A stretch of 32,365 nucleotides of DNA from Candidatus Cryptobacteroides faecigallinarum (GTDB lineage Bacteria; Bacteroidota; Bacteroidia; Bacteroidales; UBA932): assembly GCA_017695015.1 (NCBI GenBank), contig JADIMD010000105.1, positions 1 through 32,365 of the forward strand, written 5' to 3'. The notes below the pieces were generated by a model. The model saw only the letters and a list, made by a program, of their open reading frames with translations, was not told the DNA's origin and searched no databases. How positions within the stretch are numbered: the stretch's first letter is position 1; each line of letters begins with the position of its first letter. The translations under genes and the position numbers were made by a program. Of this stretch, positions 9,401-16,165 are shown one piece after another.

Positions 9401-9661
9401 AGATGTGTATTTGACGCTTCATATATCAAGCTCAGGGAAGTGGCTGTGGGATACAGCATTCCGTCAAGGGTGCTGAAAGACACTCCATTGAGCGCGGTGA
9501 AAGTCTCTCTGGTAGGCCGTAACCTTGCCATATTGTACCAGAATACGCCTAAGGGAATCGATCCGGAGGCTGCTGTGTCATCAGGCAATGCCCAGGGTGT
9601 GGAATATGGAGGAATGCCTCCTGTCACGACTTTCGGATTCGATGTCAAAATATCATTCTAA
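6470..9661 (+). CDS. SusC-type TonB-dependent outer-membrane transporter
   Basis: The 1063-residue protein has a signal peptide (1-20, AAAAFA|Q). A carboxypeptidase-regulatory-like domain (~24-105, IRGTVLDAND to VSFLGYE) follows, then a TonB-box region (DAIVVTALG) and a plug (~115-245, with VFVIDGM and GSRAANGVVLITTKK). The rest is a long beta-barrel ending in FGFDVKISF with the usual terminal Phe. No STN domain is present, so it is not coupled to an anti-sigma factor. With the SusD partner 14 bp downstream it forms the outer-membrane importer for glycan fragments, powered by TonB-ExbBD. Length is typical of the family. The imported substrate is only inferred from the neighbouring GH92 and GH99-like enzymes. 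Confidence 0.97.
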   Translation: MKRILIICLGFILCAAAAFAQTRNIRGTVLDANDRMPVIGASVVVADDSGKTLTGASTDIDGKFSIDIPQGTDVVTVSFLGYETEKVNVAGKSDVRVLLSPATEELDAIVVTALGMTREAKSLNYARQEVNTALMDDVKSGDLISGLSGKIAGVQITPAGVSNGTSRIVIRGTSSLTENSMPVFVIDGMVIENQPGDESFSIDGGSGTLDMGNPAADINPDDIETIEVLKGPNAAALYGSRAANGVVLITTKKATAMDRVRVSYNGNLQFERISQLLEYQNGWGTGENNFKLENSTYTLPQDGTRTNETLPDLSGYNDKAGAKLRSWGAPLWDQPIYGHDGLLTTHSAHPENVRDFYSTGYKLSNSVAVDGGSRQNNFRVSFTNVIGNSVVHGINRSNKNTVSARLFNTVAKWLTLDTKVTYSREEVKNRQYMNGSDRNPIYAFVTLPRDLSIETLKHYKDENGHEMIPIGERGYNPYWNIYENTNSDVRSRVTASENIEITIIPQLKLIGRAGIDTYSWNGTEFSNLGARSDVDGGMENWNSDYLSMEYNGIIKYDQKWKNFSVSALVGGSIYYRTSEKRTQAVNSILVAGFENISNSGEYPTVTQTISRKRINSVYGSASFGFKNWLFVDFTARNDWSSTLPIDKCSYFYPSVGGSFVFSDAFHIDPSIISFGKFRASLAFAGSDTSPYRTGQTFSYSGLYNGQPLQSVSTTLNNPDLLPEQTRSFETGLELKFLNNRLGVDFTFYRSDSYNLITSVALSTSSGYSRRYLNAGHIRNHGFEVILTGNPVSTRNFKWNMTLNWAKNNSLVKKVSDENSKVTILTSSNVTVNLEEGRPYGIMRGRVWKTDELGRKLVDDSGKPIVSDNMQEMGCVEPKWTGSFINSFNIFGVSVNFQIDARIGGVLYSGTWNRATTAGVVAATYEGREEYYLSSVILGEDTERATHGFKWKEDVYYEDGTKCEKYVNPRYQFGSWDSRCVFDASYIKLREVAVGYSIPSRVLKDTPLSAVKVSLVGRNLAILYQNTPKGIDPEAAVSSGNAQGVEYGGMPPVTTFGFDVKISF

Positions 9662-9675
9662 CAGGATAGTGCAAT

Positions 9676-11364
9676 ATGAAAAACATTGTAAATATAATCT
9701 TGCTGTCGGGTCTGATCGCCCTGTTCTCCTGCACCAAAGGGTTTGAAGAGATGAACAGCAACCCTAACCAGATTTCAGAGGTCAATCCTGAATATCTCTT
9801 CAACACCAGTGTATACGAGACTCTTGATGCCTCATGCGGAGAGATCAAGAAGATCGCCCTTGACAACTATGTCCAGTACAATTACGGACAGACAAACCAG
9901 TTCGGCAGGTACGGGAATGTCCCTACCACCAACAGCAACTATTTCAAGGCATTCTACAACTATGCCCTTCTGCCTCTGCATCTTATCATAGAGGATATAA
10001 CTGGGAATCCTGAATATGCCAATAGGCTTGCCATAGTCAGGATATGGGAGGCATATGTGTTCTCGCAGGTCACTTCCATATGGGGGCCTGTCCCGATGTC
10101 AGGAGCTCTTGCCGGAACGACATCGATTCCTTATGATGACGAGCCGACCATATACCGCAACCTGCTTTCCACTTTGAAAGAATGCGCTGCAGCCATAGAC
10201 CTGTCCGGGGATGTGTTCAATAATGACCCGGTGTTCAGTGTCGACGGTAAAAGCGATCTGAAGAAATGGATAAAGTTTGCGAATTCCCTCAGACTCCGTC
10301 TTGCGGTGCGGATATGCAATGCTGACAGGGAGCTCGCGATGAGCAATATCAGCGAGCTTATGGCGGACGAGGATAATCTGATGACTGGCAATGAAGACAA
10401 CTGCATCGTGAAATGGGGAGACAATGAATCTACCCGCAATTATTACTACGATTATTTCATCGTGCAGACTTCAAATGACGACAAGGCAAACGCAGCAGGA
10501 GAGGGCTTCCTGATGCATACTGCTCCATACAATGACCCGAGGCTTCCGATGTTCTTCACGGAATGCAATTCGCCTCAGATGCCTGCTGATTTCCACTGGG
10601 CTCCGTACTGGGGGACACCGAAGACAGACCATGCTCCTGTGTCTGGACTTATAGATGACGGTTCCAACCCGTACAGCGGTGTCCCTATGACTGCATTCTC
10701 TGTCATGCTTGACAGCTATTTTGCCCAGTCTTATGCACAGACCATCATGAGCTATGCGGAAGTGTGCCTGCTCAAGAGCGAGATTTCATATCTTGGTCTC
10801 GGCTCGGGGTCAAGGAATGCTGCAGACTATTACAGGCTTGGAATCGAGGCATCCATGCAGCAGTTCGGAGTGACTGACAGTGACGCGATATCGACATATC
10901 TCAGTACAGACGGCATCGAGTGGGGGACCACGAGCAATCTCGAGAATCCGGAAGGTGAGTCCTATTTCATGGATTATCTCGGTCTAAGCTCAGGCGCCAT
11001 CAAGGACACTGAAGATGACCCTATCTACCATCAGATAATCATGCAGCAGTATATCGCCCTGTTCAACCAGGCAATAGATGCATGGACCCTCATCAGACGC
11101 TCCCAGGTGCTGGATCTTCCTCCTCATTATCAGCCTGAGACAGGGTATGGTGCGGTGAATGCCGGCTCGGCCGATGTGCAGTTTGCATATATCCCTCAGC
11201 GTTTTGTGTATCCTTCAACCGAGCTTCAGGATAATGCTGCTGAAGTGGAGAAGGCCATCTCAAAATATCTTGAAGGCGGTGACAATATGGACACGAAACT
11301 CTGGTGGGCGAAACCGCAGCTTATAAACGAGAGACTTCAGGAACTGGTGGAAAATTATAATTAA
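9676..11364 (+). CDS. SusD/RagB-family surface lipoprotein
   Basis: The 562-residue protein has a lipoprotein signal (LIALFSC, Cys19) followed by TKGFEEMNSNPN, the N-terminal hallmark of the SusD-like_2 (RagB) subfamily. TPR-like helical segments follow, including VRIWEAYVFSQVTSIWGPVP and LRLAVRICNADRE. The C-terminal RFVYPSTELQDNAAEVEKA also fits the family. SusD caps the SusC barrel, binds the oligosaccharide at the cell surface and delivers it to the channel. The gene follows susC by 14 bp and precedes a GH99-like lipoprotein by 7 bp, so all are co-transcribed. Confidence 0.95.
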   Translation: MKNIVNIILLSGLIALFSCTKGFEEMNSNPNQISEVNPEYLFNTSVYETLDASCGEIKKIALDNYVQYNYGQTNQFGRYGNVPTTNSNYFKAFYNYALLPLHLIIEDITGNPEYANRLAIVRIWEAYVFSQVTSIWGPVPMSGALAGTTSIPYDDEPTIYRNLLSTLKECAAAIDLSGDVFNNDPVFSVDGKSDLKKWIKFANSLRLRLAVRICNADRELAMSNISELMADEDNLMTGNEDNCIVKWGDNESTRNYYYDYFIVQTSNDDKANAAGEGFLMHTAPYNDPRLPMFFTECNSPQMPADFHWAPYWGTPKTDHAPVSGLIDDGSNPYSGVPMTAFSVMLDSYFAQSYAQTIMSYAEVCLLKSEISYLGLGSGSRNAADYYRLGIEASMQQFGVTDSDAISTYLSTDGIEWGTTSNLENPEGESYFMDYLGLSSGAIKDTEDDPIYHQIIMQQYIALFNQAIDAWTLIRRSQVLDLPPHYQPETGYGAVNAGSADVQFAYIPQRFVYPSTELQDNAAEVEKAISKYLEGGDNMDTKLWWAKPQLINERLQELVENYN

Positions 11365-11371
11365 AGTACTT

Positions 11372-12451
11372 ATGAATACAAGATATCTGATCATCGGGCT
11401 TATGTCCGGCATCCTCCTTCTGGAAGGATGTGATAAAAATGAATACGGGGCACCGGAAAAGAGCAAGTATATCTATGACATACCCCAGACAGAACTTTCA
11501 TCCGATGCTGTGGTAGGGGCTTATTATACCGGATATACCGAGCCTGTCAATGAGGCTACAAGTCCCGAAAAGCCGGAACTCGGCTATTACACGACTACTG
11601 CACAAGTAATGTCGCAGCATGTTGTCTGGGCAGATGAAGCAGGACTCGACTTTTTCATTTTCCCTTACGATGCGGCGGAGAATGATGCGAATATGCTTGC
11701 AATGTTTTCTTCATCGAGACAGGGCGCCAATGTCAAGGCTGTAGTCTGCTACAACACTTCACATCTTGGACTGACCAATGAAGAGCCCTTGGAGAGCGAC
11801 GGAAAGTATAAGAATTTCCTTGCTGATTTCATCGATGTGCTCGCTCCGGTAATGATGTCCGATGACTATTATTGCATTGATGGCCGTCCGGTCATGCTCA
11901 TCACTCCAGCGAACCTTTCCTCCAGCACCTCTCTGAGCATAGATTTCTATGAGGTGATAGACAGGTTCAAGTCGGATTTCGCAAGTTTCTACGGGGTAGA
12001 ACCGTATATAGTAGGTGAGATGACTACAGGCTGGGTAGCTCCCGTAAACTATTCCGACCATCAGGTCTATTCATTTGACGGTTTAGTGTTGAAAGACTGG
12101 AAAACAAGGAGTTATGATATATTCTACGGATATTTCAGTTTCCTTGACATCAACATGAACAACTGGAAGACGACGCTTGCCAGAAGAAATGTGGATTTCA
12201 TTCCTTGTATTTTCCCATCCTACAACGACAGGAAGGCATCTGCATCAAGTTATTATTACACTTTCAGCGAGGACGGGGATCCAGCGGACTATGTGAATTT
12301 CTGCAATGTGGCCAAGAGGAATATAGGGAGCCGCAATATGGTCTTCCTGAATTCCTGGAACGGCTGGTCAAACGGCACGAATCTCGAACCTTCCGACCTG
12401 AAGGGAGAACGCTTCCTGGAGGTGACAAGAAGCCAGTTCAAGAAAAACTGA
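11372..12451 (+). CDS. GH99-like (WbsX-related) lipoprotein, probable surface glycan hydrolase
   Basis: The 359-residue product has a lipobox LLLEGC (Cys20). The start VVGAYYTGY, the middle VVWADEAGLDFFIFPYD, and the end FLNSWNGWSNGTNLEP followed by GERFLEV match the TIM-barrel GH99-like family also called WbsX. Family members include endo-alpha-mannanases (GH99) and uncharacterised relatives. It is the last gene of the susCD operon, 7 bp after susD, and may be the surface enzyme that cuts the glycan before import. Residues after Cys20 (DKNEYG) are only mildly acidic, so surface export is uncertain. It has little similarity to the second GH99-like enzyme at 14785-16014. Fold assignment is fairly firm; bond specificity is unknown. 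Confidence 0.72.
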   Translation: MNTRYLIIGLMSGILLLEGCDKNEYGAPEKSKYIYDIPQTELSSDAVVGAYYTGYTEPVNEATSPEKPELGYYTTTAQVMSQHVVWADEAGLDFFIFPYDAAENDANMLAMFSSSRQGANVKAVVCYNTSHLGLTNEEPLESDGKYKNFLADFIDVLAPVMMSDDYYCIDGRPVMLITPANLSSSTSLSIDFYEVIDRFKSDFASFYGVEPYIVGEMTTGWVAPVNYSDHQVYSFDGLVLKDWKTRSYDIFYGYFSFLDINMNNWKTTLARRNVDFIPCIFPSYNDRKASASSYYYTFSEDGDPADYVNFCNVAKRNIGSRNMVFLNSWNGWSNGTNLEPSDLKGERFLEVTRSQFKKN

Positions 12452-12490
12452 CAGTTTCTCATGATGCCGTGGCAGGCAACTGCCTATAAT

Positions 12491-12526
12491 AAAACATCCG
12501 GACTTCCATTGAGGTCCGGATGTTTT
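12491..12526. terminator. Bidirectional terminator between convergent PUL operons
   Basis: A perfect 13-bp inverted repeat (AAAACATCCGGAC at 12491-12503 with GTCCGGATGTTTT at 12514-12526) encloses a 10-nt loop. A T-run follows on the plus strand, and the A-run on the left gives one for the minus strand. It lies between the GH99-like gene and the GH92 gene. Confidence 0.92.
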
Positions 12527-12546
12527 TATGCTACAGCTGAACAAGT

Positions 12547-14763
12547 TTATTCCAATGACCAGGAAGGAGGAACATTGTCTTTTGACCATTCCTTGTTTGG
12601 CTTGTCACCCATTGTGAATTCTATTTCCCCTCCACCGGCTATCTCGTCATGGGTGAACCAGCATCTGTCGAGCGGTTTTCCGTTCAGCATGGCTGACTGG
12701 ATGTATTTGTTGTCAGGAGAATAGTTCCTGCATCTTATAGTCAGCTTTTTGTTTTCGGGAAGAGTGACAGTCACCTTTTCAAACCATGGCGAGCCGATGA
12801 CATAGACAGGAAGTCCTGGCGTGACAGGATAGAATCCCATCATAGAGAATACTACGAAAGCAGACATTCCACCTCCGTCTTCATCTCCCGGCATTCCCAT
12901 CAGATCATTCCTGAACCATTCGTCCACAAGGGTGCGGATGCGTTTCTGCGTTTTCCATGGCGCTCCTGCATAGCAGTACAGATATGGGATGAACATGGAC
13001 GGTTCGTTTGCCATGGAGAATTGCCCTACATTTCCCGTATGGTCAGGCATCTGTGCATAGAAGCCGTATTTGCTGCCTTTGATTGGTGTAGAGAATGTTT
13101 TGTCAAGTTCTTTCACGAATGTTTCTTTCCCTCCATACAGGTCAATCAGTCCTGCTATATCGTGCTGGACATTCCATCTGTATACCCATCCGTTGTTCTC
13201 GTCATACGCGTCCCTTGCTCCCATCCCTCCGGATCTCTCGTAATCAAAAGGCATTATGAATTTTCCGTTCTCGTCCTTTGGATGGAAGAACAGGGTTTCT
13301 CTGTTGAAAAGTTCGGCATAGTTTTCCGCCCCTTCGGCAAATCTCACGGAATCATCTTTATATCCGAGTTCACCGGCAATCTGGGAAAGGCACCATTCGT
13401 CATAGGATGTCCCGAGAGTCACGGCAACAGGCTGTCTCTTCTCGTCGGGGTTCACTTCGCTGTAGCTCTCCGTTTCCCCCTCGGCGAGAGCCGGTATGTA
13501 GCCATGCTTCCAGTAGAATTCTGTCAGCTCTCCGCCCCGTACCCCTGACCATGGGGCAAGGGTCTTTTCGGTGATGCCTGCCTTGCTGTATCTGTAGGCT
13601 TTTTCAATGTCGAATCCGTTCAGCCCTTTCCTGTAGGCATCGAGCATTATTGCCACTGAATGGTTGCAGTTCATCCTTCTGCTGTCTCCTGTCACTTCAG
13701 GGAAAGTCGGCATCCATTGGTTGTCCATCTGTTCTGCCATCCTGATGTATGAACTGAGCATGTCTTCCTCTTTGCGTGGTTCAGTCAGGACCCTGAGCGG
13801 ATGGGCTGCATGGTAGGTGTCCCATACCCAGTCATCGGTGTAGAAAGGAATGCTGTCTGTATGGACCTGCCCGTCATATGCGCTGTAATATCTTTCCCCT
13901 TCTGAAAGGCAGATCATCCTTTCGTATGTCCTGTACAGTGCCGTATAGAATACGCATTTGGCATCCTCGTCACTTCCTTCCATGTCAATCAGTCCGAGCT
14001 GGCTGTTCCATATTTCCTTCCCTTTCATGGCAAGGCTCTCTATATCGAAATCCGTTATCTCATTCTCGAGATTATGCCTTGCCTGTGCCGTGTCGATGAA
14101 AGATATCCCGTATTTCAGGTATATCTGCCTTGTCCCTTCCGGGAAATACAGCACTATGTATTCCCCTTTGCCGTTCTTTAGGCATTCAGCCTTGTCCGGC
14201 ATGACCGAAAAGACAGCGTGGAGATATACTCTCGTCTTTCCGTCAATGCTGTTGACACCGGATACGGCTCCGTCAGAATATTCCATGTCTCCGTCCGAGG
14301 TGTTGATGACGAGGTACGGCGTCCCATCCTTTTCGAAATCTATCTGATAGATGGCGGAATGGTATGAAGGCGCGAATTTGGCCGAAACCTCTTCTTCTTC
14401 GAAACGGACGCTGAACCCGTATGGACGGATTTTCTCATTGTCATAGCGGTATTTGTAGTAAGGCTTGATTCCATGCCCGTCTTCCATCCCGAACGAGAGA
14501 TTGAATGCTGATTTCCCACGGTGGCTGGTGACTATGAAAGGCAGTCCCTTGACCTGGTCTGAAGTGAAATCCGCCCGTTCAGGATAGACCCTGAGCATTC
14601 CGTTCGGCAGATGTACTGTGGGATATGTCGGGACAAGAAGATGGCTGATGTTGCCGATATATGGGTTCACATAGTCCACGGGAGCTTTCTTGCAGCATGA
14701 GGAGAATGTCACGGCAAGCACTGCATACAGCATTGTCAGTATTGCTTTATTGCTTCTTTTCAT
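12547..14763 (-). CDS. GH92 family exo-alpha-mannosidase lipoprotein
   Basis: The 738-residue protein begins with a lipoprotein signal (TFSSC, Cys23) and then VDYVNPYIGN, the GH92 N-terminal mark. The catalytic acid region is YDENNGWVYRWNVQHD, with Glu522 as probable acid. The calcium and base region reads GMPGDEDGGGMSAF (Asp627, Glu628, Asp629), followed by GFYPVTPGLPVYVIGSPWF. GH92 enzymes are calcium-dependent inverting exo-alpha-mannosidases acting on N-glycans, yeast mannan or mannose-phosphate links. The usual glycine/proline-rich N-terminal block (GxTxPGA) is replaced by HLLVPTYPTVHLPNGM, and the usual GNDDCGQMSAW appears as GDEDGGGMSAF, so this is a divergent subgroup. Residues after Cys23 are basic, favouring a periplasmic location. 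It is second in an operon, 21 bp after the GH71/99-like gene. Confidence 0.92.
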   Translation of the reverse strand: MKRSNKAILTMLYAVLAVTFSSCCKKAPVDYVNPYIGNISHLLVPTYPTVHLPNGMLRVYPERADFTSDQVKGLPFIVTSHRGKSAFNLSFGMEDGHGIKPYYKYRYDNEKIRPYGFSVRFEEEEVSAKFAPSYHSAIYQIDFEKDGTPYLVINTSDGDMEYSDGAVSGVNSIDGKTRVYLHAVFSVMPDKAECLKNGKGEYIVLYFPEGTRQIYLKYGISFIDTAQARHNLENEITDFDIESLAMKGKEIWNSQLGLIDMEGSDEDAKCVFYTALYRTYERMICLSEGERYYSAYDGQVHTDSIPFYTDDWVWDTYHAAHPLRVLTEPRKEEDMLSSYIRMAEQMDNQWMPTFPEVTGDSRRMNCNHSVAIMLDAYRKGLNGFDIEKAYRYSKAGITEKTLAPWSGVRGGELTEFYWKHGYIPALAEGETESYSEVNPDEKRQPVAVTLGTSYDEWCLSQIAGELGYKDDSVRFAEGAENYAELFNRETLFFHPKDENGKFIMPFDYERSGGMGARDAYDENNGWVYRWNVQHDIAGLIDLYGGKETFVKELDKTFSTPIKGSKYGFYAQMPDHTGNVGQFSMANEPSMFIPYLYCYAGAPWKTQKRIRTLVDEWFRNDLMGMPGDEDGGGMSAFVVFSMMGFYPVTPGLPVYVIGSPWFEKVTVTLPENKKLTIRCRNYSPDNKYIQSAMLNGKPLDRCWFTHDEIAGGGEIEFTMGDKPNKEWSKDNVPPSWSLE

Positions 14764-14784
14764 GGCGACAGGATGTTATTGTAT

Positions 14785-16014
14785 TCAGTCCCTTTCGGGC
14801 ATTTCAGCCTCGGCTTCCATTTCGCCTCTCAGGCATTTCCCGGCCATGCCGGCAAGCCAGAGGTAGCGGTCAGGTTCACAGCCTTCATATGAGAGGAAGG
14901 GGCTTTCCCCGACAGGGACATCATTGGCGCACTTGAAGATGGCAGTACCTTCATCCATTTCATCGAACATTGCCACATACAATGTCTTGGCACCGAGCTC
15001 TATCGCATTGTATACCTGTTTCCACAGGAATTTCCCTCCCATCCTTTCAATGCTGTTGAGTGGGGCGGCGACGCCGTTCTTCAGATTGTACCAGCTGAAT
15101 CCTGGAAATACTACCGGCATGTATGTCTTCCCGTGCTCCTTGCACCACTGCATGTCCAGACGGATATGGTCTATGAACCTGTCGTAACTTTCATAGTTGA
15201 ACCTTCCTACAAACCACGGATGTACTATGTCCACCTTTTCTATTATGCTGTGAAGTTTCGGGTCAGACATGGTGTCCATACCCAATGTCCTCCAGTGGGT
15301 CGGTACTCCGAGCAGAACTGAACATCCTCTGTCCTTGAGGAAGTCCACGAGCCTGTCCACATCTTCGTTGCCGTATTTCCTGTTGTCGTTGAATCCGGCA
15401 CCCCATACTGCGACAAGAGGTTTCCCGTTATGGTGCAGATAATTGGCCCGTTCCGTTATCTTGCATGAATCCTGCAGCTCTTTCCAGTCCTCTTCGAGCA
15501 TCCATGTCTCGTCGGAAGATATTCCGGAAAGGTCGTACATCACGCAGATGGCTCTTCCGTACTTGTCCGAAGCATCCAGGGCATTCGTCAGGATATGGTT
15601 GTAGTTGTCCTTCCCTTTCTCTGTCCTTAGAGAGGTGACGAACCTCTGCATGAATACGCCGTCGATACCGTATTCTTCCATCCATTTGAAATGCAGCATG
15701 GTGGTAGAGCGGTCATGGGAGCTGAACACTTCCGCTACCGAGCCGTCTGCCATCCGGAAATCAGTTGGGTAGGTCTTTTCGTACTCGCTGACATCAGGCC
15801 ACAGGTCGATGGAGCAGCATCCCGGATAGAACTCATTGTTTTTCTGGTAATGTTTCCATCCCAGTCCGGCTCCGTCATCTTCTGCATTGAACCATCCCTG
15901 ATATCCTGCAAGCACCAGTCCCTCAACACTGTCATAATTGTGCCGGCTGGCGTCGCAGGAAACGCCGCTCAGAATAGAGACAGTCAGGACTAACATAAAA
16001 TGTTTAGATTTCAT
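14785..16014 (-). CDS. GH71/99-like glycoside hydrolase lipoprotein
   Basis: The 409-residue protein has a lipobox SGVSC (Cys20). LVLAGYQGWFNAEDDG, then LHFKWMEEYGIDGVFMQRF, then YMPVVFPGFSWYN and TLYVAMFDEMDEGTAIFK are characteristic of the GH71/99-like TIM-barrel family found in Bacteroidetes PULs. The carboxylates in DEMDEGTA and the Trp/Tyr-rich loops are likely active-site elements. Related enzymes act on alpha-linked glucans or mannans; activity is not established for this branch. It is first in an operon with GH92 and has its own promoter with the TTAA array (site C), so both should be induced with the susCD operon. An alternative reading is an unassigned xylosidase-like hydrolase, a label often given to this family. 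Confidence 0.82.
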   Translation of the reverse strand: MKSKHFMLVLTVSILSGVSCDASRHNYDSVEGLVLAGYQGWFNAEDDGAGLGWKHYQKNNEFYPGCCSIDLWPDVSEYEKTYPTDFRMADGSVAEVFSSHDRSTTMLHFKWMEEYGIDGVFMQRFVTSLRTEKGKDNYNHILTNALDASDKYGRAICVMYDLSGISSDETWMLEEDWKELQDSCKITERANYLHHNGKPLVAVWGAGFNDNRKYGNEDVDRLVDFLKDRGCSVLLGVPTHWRTLGMDTMSDPKLHSIIEKVDIVHPWFVGRFNYESYDRFIDHIRLDMQWCKEHGKTYMPVVFPGFSWYNLKNGVAAPLNSIERMGGKFLWKQVYNAIELGAKTLYVAMFDEMDEGTAIFKCANDVPVGESPFLSYEGCEPDRYLWLAGMAGKCLRGEMEAEAEMPERD

Positions 16015-16033
16015 GGCTGAAAATAATTTTTTA

Positions 16034-16080
16034 TAAAATTATCACAACAACTTAATAAAACGTTAATCCTTGTCTTAATC
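16034..16080 (-). promoter_or_regulatory. Tandem TTAA-box array and -7 element of the GH71/99-GH92 operon (site C)
   Basis: On the minus strand TTAA boxes start at 16078, 16066 and 16055 (spacing 12 and 11 bp), in the contexts GATTAAG, GATTAACG and ATTAAG. TAATTTTA begins 14 bp later (16041 down to 16034). The predicted start of transcription is near 16030, with a leader of about 16 nt. The layout matches sites A and B almost base for base in spacing. Confidence 0.6.
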
Positions 16081-16103
16081 GGAGAACTACATTCACAGAA
16101 ATG

Positions 16104-16140
16104 AAAAAAGGTGGGCAAGTCTGTTGAAGATTTGCCCACC
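16104..16140 (-). terminator. Intrinsic terminator after pnp
   Basis: A 9-bp stem, GGTGGGCAA at 16110-16118 with TTGCCCACC at 16132-16140, is followed in the minus direction by six T residues (A-run 16104-16109). It lies 26 bp after the pnp stop and isolates the GH operon from pnp transcription. Confidence 0.9.
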
Positions 16141-16165
16141 CGTGGTAAAGTTATGTTGCTGATGT

